This document shows positions 18,382 through 26,279 of a stretch of 51,341 bases of DNA, piece by piece. How positions within the stretch are numbered: the first letter of the stretch is position 1; each line of letters opens with the position of its first letter. The translations under genes were made by a program, and so were the position numbers. A model generated the notes under the pieces. It did no database searches and was not told the DNA's origin. It saw only the letters and a program-made list of their open reading frames with translations. This DNA is from a bacterium (lineage in GTDB: Bacteria; Calditrichota; Calditrichia; RBG-13-44-9; J042). The DNA is taken from NCBI GenBank assembly GCA_015485355.1, contig WFTQ01000075.1, forward strand, positions 1 through 51,341, read 5' to 3'.

Positions 18382-19046
18382 TGCTGCGTTCCATCCTTTT
18401 TTTGTTTGGTTTTTAACTTCCTTAGTAACTCTTCTTTTTCTTTTTGAATTTGTTCCAGCCGTTTTTGTTCTTCTTCCTTCTGCCGGGCCAATTCCCGCTC
18501 CCGTTTCCGTATATAGCGGATTTTTTCGATGGCGATTTCCCGATCCTTTTTGATGCCTTTCATGGCAAAAAAGATGCTTCCGGCCACCGCTCCTATCCCG
18601 GAAACAAAATACGGGGGCACCCCACCCACGTCGGCATACCACATGGGCAGCGCCACAACCAATCCCACCAATCCTCCCAACGCCGCACCACCGATAGCAT
18701 AGCCCCAGGCATTTCGGTTATCTTTGTATTTGCCGATCTCGGCCTCGCTGATGGGGTAACCATCATAATCGTAAATCTGATCCGAACGTTCGACCCGACG
18801 GATATCCTTTAAGGCAATGGTATGCGGTTGATGATCCGCTTCGCTAACCAGTACAATCGCGGTCCGCTCTCGTTTGGTGACCACCCCCTTTACCACCTTG
18901 CCGTCCATGGTGTAGATTTTTACCGAGTGAGAGGGCTCAATTTCTTGCACCTCCAGGACCCGCGCTGGAGCACAGGCTTGAAACACCATGGCAAATACCA
19001 CCAGAATGCTCAGAAATTGCCTGGCCATTTGTCCCCATCCTTTCAT
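18378..19046 (-). CDS. Membrane-anchored protein with glycine-zipper helices and C-terminal coiled coil
   Basis: 222 residues, family not recognised. The N-terminus is an export signal ending VFQACAPA; C25 could be a lipidation site, although the -3 residue is atypical. Residues 35-85 are a small beta domain (SVKIYTMDGKVVKGVVTK, ALKDIRRVE) resembling modules that bind or sense at the envelope. Residues 112-165 hold two glycine-rich hydrophobic helices (AIGGAALGGLVGLVVALP). The C-terminal 55 residues are a highly charged coiled coil (RKRERELARQKEEEQKRL). The ATG overlaps the divIVA stop (ATGA), and its own stop overlaps the PNP start the same way. The tight link to divIVA hints at an envelope or polar role. 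Confidence 0.75.
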   Translation of the reverse strand: MKGWGQMARQFLSILVVFAMVFQACAPARVLEVQEIEPSHSVKIYTMDGKVVKGVVTKRERTAIVLVSEADHQPHTIALKDIRRVERSDQIYDYDGYPISEAEIGKYKDNRNAWGYAIGGAALGGLVGLVVALPMWYADVGGVPPYFVSGIGAVAGSIFFAMKGIKKDREIAIEKIRYIRKRERELARQKEEEQKRLEQIQKEKEELLRKLKTKQKKDGTQQ

Positions 19047-19804
19047 TTTTCCCTGTCCTTTTTATTAATATCTTTGATGAGTTCGTCAATATCGATACCT
19101 TTCTTAATAAAATCGTTAATTTCTTCGTCAGAATATTTGCCCGGAGACTTCTCCTTCTTTCCAACCTCCTTGTCGCCTCCCGGGCGGTTCCGGGACTCGG
19201 CCCCCTCACCACCCTCGTCCAGCAAAATGGCCTCATCGGTTTCGGGCAATGCCTTGTCGGCTTCGGTGGACTGGACTCCCTGAGCCGATTTCAGGGCATT
19301 TAACCGTCGGTTCTTTTGATTCTTCAGGAACTGCTGCACCTCTTCCGGAACCGCCTCATCGATTTCCATGACCGAAAGCAGCTCGATTTGTGCAATGAGA
19401 ATGTGACGTAAGCGGTTAATGAACGATTCTTTTTGCGAGCGCAACCAGTTGACCTCTTCCCGAATTTGCCTGGCTTGTTTACGAGCATTTTCCAGGATTT
19501 CGATCGCCTTCAACTCGGCTTCTTTAATGATTAAATCCGCCTGCCGCCGGCTGTTTTCCTCACTCTGTTTCTTTACCTCCTGCACGTTGACCAGGGTTTC
19601 TCGCAAGGTCTTTTCGGTTTCCTGATAATCCTGCAGCTTGGTGCGCAATTCGATGATCTGACGGTGAAGTTCCTTATTTTCCTCCATCAATTTCTCGTAC
19701 TGCTCGGCCACCATTTCCAGAAACGTCTGCACTTCCAGGGGATCAAATCCACGCAGGGTTTTGCGAAACTCCTGCTTACGGATTTCTAAAGGCGTGAGCT
19801 TCAA
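19043..19804 (-). CDS. divIVA: DivIVA-domain protein
   Basis: Coiled-coil protein that recognises curved membranes and organises poles or septa in other bacteria. The N-terminal signature LTPLEIRKQEFRKTLRGFDP is clear. It is followed by a long heptad-rich region to about residue 160, then a charged low-complexity tail. Length 253. Start is TTG (19804) with AGGGAG six bases upstream. Neighbour order yggS-divIVA...ileS-lspA matches the Firmicutes division-cluster tail. DivIVA in a presumed diderm without obvious SepF/YlmH neighbours is worth noting. Confidence 0.9.
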   Translation of the reverse strand: MKLTPLEIRKQEFRKTLRGFDPLEVQTFLEMVAEQYEKLMEENKELHRQIIELRTKLQDYQETEKTLRETLVNVQEVKKQSEENSRRQADLIIKEAELKAIEILENARKQARQIREEVNWLRSQKESFINRLRHILIAQIELLSVMEIDEAVPEEVQQFLKNQKNRRLNALKSAQGVQSTEADKALPETDEAILLDEGGEGAESRNRPGGDKEVGKKEKSPGKYSDEEINDFIKKGIDIDELIKDINKKDREK

Positions 19805-19887
19805 AACAGGCTCCCTTCTGTTTAAGTTTAAAACGTTAATTGACCGAAAAAACTCCTTACCACCAATCGGCGCATCCGGGTCAAACT

Positions 19888-20586
19888 TTACGTCTGACGG
19901 GGTCCAAAAATAGCCGTTCCCAGGCGCACCATGGTGGCCCCTTCTTCAATCGCTATTTCGAAATCGTGCGTCATCCCCATGGATAGGACCTGGATATGGG
20001 CCCGCTGCCATTGCTGCTGACGAGCGGTTTCGTAAATTTCCCGCAGTCGCTTAAAACAGTCCCGCACTTTATGCATGTCCTCACTCAACACGGCGATGGT
20101 CATAAAACCTTGTAATTCGAGGCCGGATAAATCATCCACCTGCCGGGCCAACTCCAGGGCCTCACCGGGGGAACATCCAAATTTAGTCGTCTCTCCACTG
20201 GTGTTCACCTCGATCAACACGGGTACCCTCCGGTTCCGCGAAAGGGCCCGCCGGTGTATTTCTCGGGCCAGGGCTAACGTATCGAGGGACTGGATCATGT
20301 CAAACATCCCCACGGCATATTTGACTTTATTGCGCTGTAAGTGTCCAACCATATGCCAGAGGACTTTCGGACCAATGACCTCGAATTTCGCTCGCGCTTC
20401 CTGCACCCGATTCTCGCCGATTTCCTTAATTCCCAGGGCCAGGGCCTGCTGAATCCGTTCCACGGGAACGGTTTTGGTTACCGCAACCAGCCGAATATCC
20501 CGGACATTGCGTCCCGCTCGTTCCGCCGCTTGACTCAGGCGTTCTTGTACCCGCCGAATGTTATGTTGCAAATCCCACTCATTCAT
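19888..20586 (-). CDS. yggS: YggS/PLPBP family PLP homeostasis protein
   Basis: Alanine-racemase-fold protein that binds pyridoxal phosphate without known catalysis and buffers cellular PLP. 232 residues. The PLP lysine is in [50 protein letters not shown] and VRLGTAIFG are family signatures. The start at 20586 overlaps the DUF3467 stop (ATGAATGA). A longer in-frame extension upstream lies wholly inside DUF3467 and is rejected. An 83-base gap separates it from divIVA. Confidence 0.94.
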   Translation of the reverse strand: MNEWDLQHNIRRVQERLSQAAERAGRNVRDIRLVAVTKTVPVERIQQALALGIKEIGENRVQEARAKFEVIGPKVLWHMVGHLQRNKVKYAVGMFDMIQSLDTLALAREIHRRALSRNRRVPVLIEVNTSGETTKFGCSPGEALELARQVDDLSGLELQGFMTIAVLSEDMHKVRDCFKRLREIYETARQQQWQRAHIQVLSMGMTHDFEIAIEEGATMVRLGTAIFGPRQT

Positions 20587-20926
20587 CGCGCCGCTGGGGT
20601 TCCACATCCATGCGGGGCGGTTGAAAACCAAAGGGTTTTCCCTGTTCCGCCCCGGGCTGCATTTTGATCTCTCCAAACTGCGCCTCGTATTTCTGAATAT
20701 TATCTTGCAGCGCCCGAAGCAATGACTTGGCATGCTGGGGCGTCATGATAATCCGGGCATACACCTTGGCTTTAGGTACCCCCGGCATGATGCGAGTAAA
20801 GTCCAGCACAAACTCGGCCGGAGAATGGGTGATAATGGCCAGATTCGAATACGTCCCCTCCGCCTGTTCGGGCGGCAGTTCCACGTTTATCTGCTGCTGA
20901 GGGGACATGGGCTGTTCGGGTTTCAT
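20579..20926 (-). CDS. DUF3467 family protein
   Basis: 115 residues. Core QINVELPPEQAEGTYSNLAIITHSPAEFVLDF with KVYARIIMTPQHAKSLLRALQDNI is the DUF3467 signature. Function unknown; small soluble protein, sometimes misannotated as a phage or host regulator. First gene of the 11-gene operon, with GAGGAA six bases before the ATG and a canonical promoter at 21095-21123, leaving a leader of about 160 bases. Confidence 0.88.
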   Translation of the reverse strand: MKPEQPMSPQQQINVELPPEQAEGTYSNLAIITHSPAEFVLDFTRIMPGVPKAKVYARIIMTPQHAKSLLRALQDNIQKYEAQFGEIKMQPGAEQGKPFGFQPPRMDVEPQRRDE

Positions 20927-21094
20927 ATCACGTTCCTCATTCCGTTAAATTGGTCGAATCTCTGTTTGGCCTTGCCCGCCGGATGCTCATCGGCCAAAAC
21001 CATTGCCAGATGCAGGTCTCGTTCTCTCCATCAAAGAAATCCTTTTTTCGCTCCACCGGATGCTTTAAATTGCTCTATGAAAAAAGGATTAAAA

Positions 21095-21123
21095 AATATA
21101 CCATAATTCCAAAAAGATGTCAA
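21095..21123 (-). promoter_or_regulatory. Promoter of the 11-gene yggS–divIVA–ileS–lspA operon
   Basis: Minus strand: TTGACA (21123-21118), 17-bp spacer, TATATT (21100-21095) running into more Ts. It sits in the divergent gap with dnaG and is identical in design to the promoters at 29215 and 40022. Confidence 0.8.
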
Positions 21124-21153
21124 GAAATGTAAAAAAGACAATCAATTAGCCCC

Positions 21154-22986
21154 ATGGCGGTCATTCCCCAACATCTCATTGATCAGGTGCGCGACGCCGT
21201 CAACATTGTGGAAGTGATCGGCCGTTATGTCCGCTTGAAAAAAAGCGGCCGAAACTACATGGGGCTGTGTCCCTTTCATAAAGAGAAGACCCCTTCCTTC
21301 AGTGTCAGCCCGGAAAAACAGATTTTTCATTGCTTTGGGTGCGGAGTGGGCGGGAACGTGTTCAATTTTTTAATGAAATATGAAAACATTGGTTTTGTGG
21401 ATGCCGTAAAACGCCTGGCGACCGAAACCGGAATCGAAATCCCCACCAGCCCGGAAATCAAACGGCAAATCAGCCAGGCGGAACAATTGTATAAGGCCAA
21501 CCAGATCGCCGCGGCCTTTTACCAGAGGCAACTGAAGCAGGCTCCCGAAGTGGTTAAACAGTATTTGAAAGACCGGGGAATGCAGCCCAACACCATCGCC
21601 CGGTTTAAACTGGGGTATGCACCGGACGCCTGGGATGCGCTCCTGAGGCATGTGGAACATTTCAACTACCCCAAGCAACCTTTTCAGAAGGTGGGCCTAT
21701 TGATGCAAAGCGAACGGCGGAACAGCTGGTACGATCGGTTCCGCCATCGGCTGATATTTCCGATCTATAACACCTCCGGCCGGGTGATGGGTTTCGGTGC
21801 TCGATCATTAGCGGACGATGCACAGACTCCGAAATACATCAATTCTCCAGAGTCTCCTGTGTATCAGAAGAGTAAGATACTGTACGGTCTTTATTTCGCC
21901 CGAGAGGCGATCCGGGCGCAGGGTTGGGTCATACTGGTGGAAGGCTACCTGGATGTGCTTCAATTGTTTCAGGCGGGCATTGCCAACGTGGTGGCCACCA
22001 GTGGGACCGCCCTCACTGAAGACCACGCCCGCCTACTGCGCCGATACACCGGTCAGGTATACCTGTGTTACGATTCGGACACCGCCGGCATCAATGCGGC
22101 CATTCGGGGTGGAGAAGTGCTTTTTCAGCAGGGCCTGGACGTTCAGGTATTGTTGCTTCCCGCGGGGGAAGACCCCGATAGTTTCGTGCGCCGGTATGGC
22201 GCCGAAACCTTTCGGGAACAGCTGCGCCTCGCCCGGGATTATTTCGATTTCCGCATCGAAACCCTGGAAAATCGGTACGACCTGCAACGGGCTCCCGAGC
22301 GCAGCCAGGCCATCTCCGAAATCCTGGACACTCTGCTGAACATCCGGGACAACCTGCGCACCGGGTTTTACGTGGATAAAATCGCCGAACGCTGGCAATT
22401 GCCGGCAACCCTTTTGTTCAACGCATTACAGAAAAAACTGCACTCCCGGCAAAAACGGGAACGGCTCCGGGAAACGCCCCCGGTCAACCCGGTCACCCAA
22501 CCCGCGGAAGCTCCGTCCGAAAAACACGTAGCTCTCCTGTTCACCGGTGCCTGGAGCGCCGAACGGGACGTGATCGTCCTCCTGGCGAATTACTACCGGA
22601 ACATTCAGGATTTTATTTTCCAACAGCTGGACGCCTCCGATTTTCTCAATCCCGAATTCCGCGAACTATTCATCTGGATCCGTGACCACGGGGAAGAAGC
22701 CGGCGACCACCTGCACCTGTTACTGCTGGATCGGGTGGAAAACGAACCGTTGCGAAACATGCTTACCGAGGCACTCTTCCAGAAATTTCAGAAACCCGCC
22801 CGGTATCTAATGGATTGCATTCGGCGAATGAAAATCGCCCGTTGCCAGGCCCAATTCGAACACATCCGGCGCCAACTGAAAGAACTGTCTCGAAAGGATG
22901 AACGCTACCTTGCCCTGCAACAGGAAATGCAGCACTACCTTCGGGAATTGCACCGGTGGCAAACCACGAAATTCGAGGAGCATTAA
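21154..22986 (+). CDS. dnaG: DNA primase
   Basis: Synthesises RNA primers at the replication fork with DnaB. Residues 35-70 form the CHC2 zinc finger (C39, H42, C60, C63). The catalytic core includes the RNA polymerase domain with DRFRHRLIFPI and the TOPRIM fold, E263 (VEGYLDVL) and D307/D309 (CYDSDTAG). The last ~150 residues correspond to the helical DnaB-interacting region. Length 610 is normal. The ATG lacks a strong Shine-Dalgarno. dnaG stands alone; no rpoD or rpsU follows in the window. Confidence 0.95.
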   Translation: MAVIPQHLIDQVRDAVNIVEVIGRYVRLKKSGRNYMGLCPFHKEKTPSFSVSPEKQIFHCFGCGVGGNVFNFLMKYENIGFVDAVKRLATETGIEIPTSPEIKRQISQAEQLYKANQIAAAFYQRQLKQAPEVVKQYLKDRGMQPNTIARFKLGYAPDAWDALLRHVEHFNYPKQPFQKVGLLMQSERRNSWYDRFRHRLIFPIYNTSGRVMGFGARSLADDAQTPKYINSPESPVYQKSKILYGLYFAREAIRAQGWVILVEGYLDVLQLFQAGIANVVATSGTALTEDHARLLRRYTGQVYLCYDSDTAGINAAIRGGEVLFQQGLDVQVLLLPAGEDPDSFVRRYGAETFREQLRLARDYFDFRIETLENRYDLQRAPERSQAISEILDTLLNIRDNLRTGFYVDKIAERWQLPATLLFNALQKKLHSRQKRERLRETPPVNPVTQPAEAPSEKHVALLFTGAWSAERDVIVLLANYYRNIQDFIFQQLDASDFLNPEFRELFIWIRDHGEEAGDHLHLLLLDRVENEPLRNMLTEALFQKFQKPARYLMDCIRRMKIARCQAQFEHIRRQLKELSRKDERYLALQQEMQHYLRELHRWQTTKFEEH

Positions 22987-23131
22987 TCGGCGTCGGACGG
23001 GGGTTCCCCGTTTTCGTCCCCTGTATGCTCCCCCGATACCGAAACCCCGTCCATCCGGGAACCGTCCGCTCATGGGTTTCGGAAGGCCCGCACTCCCCTT
23101 GCTCCACCGAGGGCATCAAATCGTTATTTTT

Positions 23132-23162
23132 TTGCGAATGACTCTTTACACGATTAAATTTG
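23132..23162 (+). promoter_or_regulatory. Promoter of panB
   Basis: TTGCGA (23132-23137), 17-bp spacer, TAAATTTG (23155-23162), an exact TANNTTTG element. Predicted transcript start is about 20 bases before the panB ATG. Confidence 0.7.
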
Positions 23163-23189
23163 ACTTCACTTAAAACAGGAAAACGCCCC

Positions 23190-24005
23190 ATGTCTGTTCA
23201 TGAGCAGAAAAAGAAAATCACCGTACCGGATGTGATCCAGATGAAGGCCCTGGGACAGAAGATTACGGCCCTTACGGCCTACGATGCCTTGATGGCCCGT
23301 TTATTGGACGAAAGTGGCGTTGACGTGATTTTGGTGGGGGACTCGGCGGCCATGGTAGTCGCCGGGTACGAAACCACCCTACCCATCACCATGGCAGAAA
23401 TGCTGTACCACGTTCGCAGTGTTCGGCGTGGCGTCCGGCGTGCCCTGCTGGTGGCGGACATGCCCTTTCTTTCTTACCAAATCTCGGTCGAAGAAGGCAT
23501 TCGCAACGCCGGTTTGTTTTTACAAGCCGGGGCCGAGGCTGTGAAGGTGGAAGGGGGGCGACCGGTGATTCCGCTGGTGGAGAAACTGGTTGATTTCGGC
23601 ATCCCCGTGATGGGGCACTTGGGCTTGATCCCGCAATCGATTCACAAATTCGGCAGTTACAAACTGCAGGGCAAAGACCCGGCTATAGCCAAAAAACTCA
23701 AGAAAGAGGCGCGCATGCTGGAGGAAGCCGGGATTTTCTCCCTGGTACTGGAGAAAATCCCCGTTCAGCTGGCCCAGGAAATCACCGACTCTCTACGGAT
23801 CCCCACCATCGGGATTGGTGCCGGTCCCCATTGCGACGGGCAGATTCTGGTGTCTCACGATATGTTAGGACTTTTCGATAAATTTAAACCCCGGTTTGTG
23901 CGCCGTTATGCCGAGCTGGCGCACATCATGCGCCAGGCATTTGCCAATTATATTCGAGATGTGCGCCACGGGGAATTCCCCTCCGAGGCGGAGTCGTTCG
24001 AATGA
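23190..24005 (+). CDS. panB: 3-methyl-2-oxobutanoate hydroxymethyltransferase
   Basis: Transfers a hydroxymethyl group from methylene-THF to 2-oxoisovalerate, the first committed step to pantothenate and CoA. TIM-barrel decamer; 271 residues from ATG 23190 (AGGA about ten bases upstream). An in-frame TTG at 23160 lies inside the promoter and is rejected. Motifs: ALTAYDALMARLLDESGVD, VGDSAAMVVAGY (Mg-binding aspartate), VKVEGG, MGHLGLIPQS and IGIGAGPHCDGQILV. panC, the last enzyme of the branch, lies 1.1 kb away on the other strand. Confidence 0.96.
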   Translation: MSVHEQKKKITVPDVIQMKALGQKITALTAYDALMARLLDESGVDVILVGDSAAMVVAGYETTLPITMAEMLYHVRSVRRGVRRALLVADMPFLSYQISVEEGIRNAGLFLQAGAEAVKVEGGRPVIPLVEKLVDFGIPVMGHLGLIPQSIHKFGSYKLQGKDPAIAKKLKKEARMLEEAGIFSLVLEKIPVQLAQEITDSLRIPTIGIGAGPHCDGQILVSHDMLGLFDKFKPRFVRRYAELAHIMRQAFANYIRDVRHGEFPSEAESFE

Positions 24006-24073
24006 TCCTGCTGTTTTTCTGAAATTGCTCTCCGTCAACCCGTTACCGCATCAGCTCCGCAAATCGCCGCGCA

Positions 24074-24105
24074 CCTCCTGCTATCCCGCCCAGGACGGCA
24101 GGAGG
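24074..24105. terminator. Hairpin between convergent panB and glmU-like genes
   Basis: CCTCCTGC (24074-24081) pairs with GCAGGAGG (24098-24105) across a 16-base loop. There is no T-run on either strand, so the terminator role rests mainly on position between convergent genes. Confidence 0.4.
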
Positions 24106-24142
24106 ATGTTCACCGAATCTCTCCGGCATGCCCCTCCGGAAC

Positions 24143-24892
24143 CTACATCAGGATTCCCAAACGTTTGCGCAAAATGACTTCGGCCCGTTTTAACTGTTCT
24201 ATATTGTTGATTCCATGGGTCTCTTCCACGTCGGGGGTTAAAACGGCAGCGATCTTTTCACCCCGATCCACATAAATCTTGATAACATCCGGCAGGTAAT
24301 ATTCCCCCTGTTGATTATCATTCTTAATCAGAGGGAGGGTGTCGAACAGAGGTTGGGATTTAAAAATATAGATTCCCACGTTAATTTCTTTGATTTTTTT
24401 GATTTCGGGTGGGGCGTCCTTCTCCTCCACGATCTGCTTGACGAATCCTCTTTCGTCCCGCACAATACGGCCGTATCCGGTGGGGTCGTCCATACGAGCC
24501 GTAAGGAGTGTGGCCAGCGGTTGGGCTTTTTGATGAACCTCCAGCAGGCGGTTTAGGGTGGCTGCCTGCAACAGGGGGACATCGCCGGATAGTACCAGAA
24601 TATCCCCCGGGTACTGCCGGAAAAGCGACCGGGTTTGCAACACCGCATGTCCTGTACCCAGTTGTTCTTCCTGCACCACATATTCCACCGACCGATCTCG
24701 AGTGGCTTCCATCACCATTTCCTTTTTATGCCCCACAATGAGAACAATCTTTTCCGAACCGACGGCCTCGGCCGCATCAATCACATACTGAATCATGGGA
24801 CGACCATTCAACGGATGCAATACCTTGGGCAGATCAGACTTCATGCGCTTTCCCTTTCCCGCCGCCAGAATTACCGTGGATAAACCGCTCAT
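24143..24892 (-). CDS. Stand-alone GlmU-type nucleotidyltransferase (UDP-N-acetylglucosamine pyrophosphorylase domain)
   Basis: Predicted to join UTP and a sugar-1-phosphate, probably GlcNAc-1-P, for peptidoglycan or LPS precursors. The 249 residues contain the full N-terminal uridylyltransferase domain of GlmU: LAAGKGKRMKSDLPKVLHPL, QEEQLGTGHAV, LSGDVPLL, GYGRIVRD, INVGIYIF and GEYYLPD. The left-handed beta-helix acetyltransferase half of GlmU (about 200 residues) is absent, and the protein ends naturally at a stop. GGAG lies eight bases before the ATG. Either the acetyltransferase is encoded elsewhere or GlcNAc-1-P comes from another route. Confidence 0.9.
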   Translation of the reverse strand: MSGLSTVILAAGKGKRMKSDLPKVLHPLNGRPMIQYVIDAAEAVGSEKIVLIVGHKKEMVMEATRDRSVEYVVQEEQLGTGHAVLQTRSLFRQYPGDILVLSGDVPLLQAATLNRLLEVHQKAQPLATLLTARMDDPTGYGRIVRDERGFVKQIVEEKDAPPEIKKIKEINVGIYIFKSQPLFDTLPLIKNDNQQGEYYLPDVIKIYVDRGEKIAAVLTPDVEETHGINNIEQLKRAEVILRKRLGILM

Positions 24893-25120
24893 GCTTTGAT
24901 CTCCTTTCCTCCTTGGTATGATTAAGGTGTCGTCAGCCTCCAGAATATCTTTATCCGACTTAAAGCTTCCAACAACCGTCAGGAATCTCGGTTTCTATTC
25001 AGACCGCATCCTTTCACCTTGCGCCTGCCGATTCTCCCCCCGCTTCGTTTCCGGAAACCACGGAAGCATACATTCCGTACCCGTCATCGGCTGTTAAGCC
25101 GATCACATTGGCGCAATGCA

Positions 25121-25969
25121 TTATGGAATTTGCAACAGAGTATTGTCAATCAAGCGAGTGCGACCAATTTTAACCGCCAGCGCGACCAGAGTACCGTGGC
25201 GGATTTGAGCCACGGGCTCCAGGGTCTTTCCGTCCACCACCACCACGTAATCGATTTCCACCCCCTTCACCTTCCGGAGCATGGCCTCCACGGCGGCGCG
25301 AATTTTCCGGGCCTCGCGTTCCCCGGCGGCAACCAGTTGTTCGGCATGTTTTAAACTGCGCCGCAATACCAGCGCCTTCCGGCGTTCCTCCGCGGATAGA
25401 TAGTGGTTTCGGGAGCTCATCGCCAGTCCATCCGGTTCCCGAATAATGGGGCCCAGCACAATCTCCACATCGAAATTTAAATCCCGAACCATCTGCCGGA
25501 TAATGACAGCCTGCTGATAATCTTTTTGTCCGAACACCGCCAGATGCGGTTTGACGATGTTAAACAGCTTGGCCACAACCGTGGCCACTCCGCGGAAATG
25601 GCCGGGACGAGAAACCCCGCACATGGGCTCGGAAAGCTTTTCCACATTGACATAAGTGTAGTAGGGTTGGGGATACATTTCCTGAACATTCGGATAGAAC
25701 ACCACATCGACCCGCTCTTGCCGACACAATCGCTCGTCATGCTCAAAATCCCGGGGATAACGGTTAAAATCCTCGTGGGGCCCGAACTGAGTGGGATTCA
25801 CAAAAATGCTGACCACCAGAATGTCGCAACGGGGGCGGGCTATCCGCATCAGGCTCAAATGGCCTTCGTGCAAATACCCCATGGTGGGAACAAATCCAAT
25901 GGTTTTGCCTTGTCGGCGAAACTGCTCAGACATTTGCTGCATTTCCTGAATGGTTCGGACGATTTTCAT
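25121..25969 (-). CDS. panC: Pantothenate synthetase
   Basis: ATP-dependent condensation of pantoate and beta-alanine. 282 residues: [16 protein letters not shown] (HIGH-like motif), [52 protein letters not shown] and [12 protein letters not shown] (KMSKS-like). The ATG at 25969 is preferred; a GTG five codons upstream is possible. The remaining steps (panD, panE) are not in the window. Confidence 0.95.
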   Translation of the reverse strand: MKIVRTIQEMQQMSEQFRRQGKTIGFVPTMGYLHEGHLSLMRIARPRCDILVVSIFVNPTQFGPHEDFNRYPRDFEHDERLCRQERVDVVFYPNVQEMYPQPYYTYVNVEKLSEPMCGVSRPGHFRGVATVVAKLFNIVKPHLAVFGQKDYQQAVIIRQMVRDLNFDVEIVLGPIIREPDGLAMSSRNHYLSAEERRKALVLRRSLKHAEQLVAAGEREARKIRAAVEAMLRKVKGVEIDYVVVVDGKTLEPVAQIRHGTLVALAVKIGRTRLIDNTLLQIP

Positions 25970-26279
25970 GATGGTTTCCCGCACCTCTTCTTCTCTTCAT
26001 TATTCATTTAATTCCGACCATAGGCGTTGTGCGACGTTTTACCAACAAAAACGGGACTTCCCGGGGCAACCCAATTCGAAAACCCGGAAGCACCGATTTT
26101 TCGCCCCCCCACGCCCCGAAACAAGCGATGCCGCTCCGCCATGGCGGGCGCTATCCGGGTACGGCGCCATTGACCCTGGAGAAATTAATTCCAATAACAG
26201 GGGAAACCAACCCCCATCGGCATCCCATGGCTCAATCGCTTCTAAAACCAAGCTTTGGTGCCGGTTTTGGCCCATTTTC
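25970..26279. other. 310-bp intergenic region panC–decarboxylase
   Basis: No credible gene. It contains a perfect 12-bp palindrome CCGCCATGGCGG (26136-26147). Just after the decarboxylase stop on the minus strand lies the candidate terminator at 26244-26268. No promoter matching the window's pattern was found for panC. Confidence 0.55.
26244..26268 (-). terminator. Candidate terminator of the PLP decarboxylase gene
   Basis: On the minus strand AAAACC, a 13-base loop, then GGTTTT followed by A, 12 bases beyond the stop codon. The stem is A/T-rich and only six base pairs, with an alternative ACCAA/TTGGT stem inside. Confidence 0.38.
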
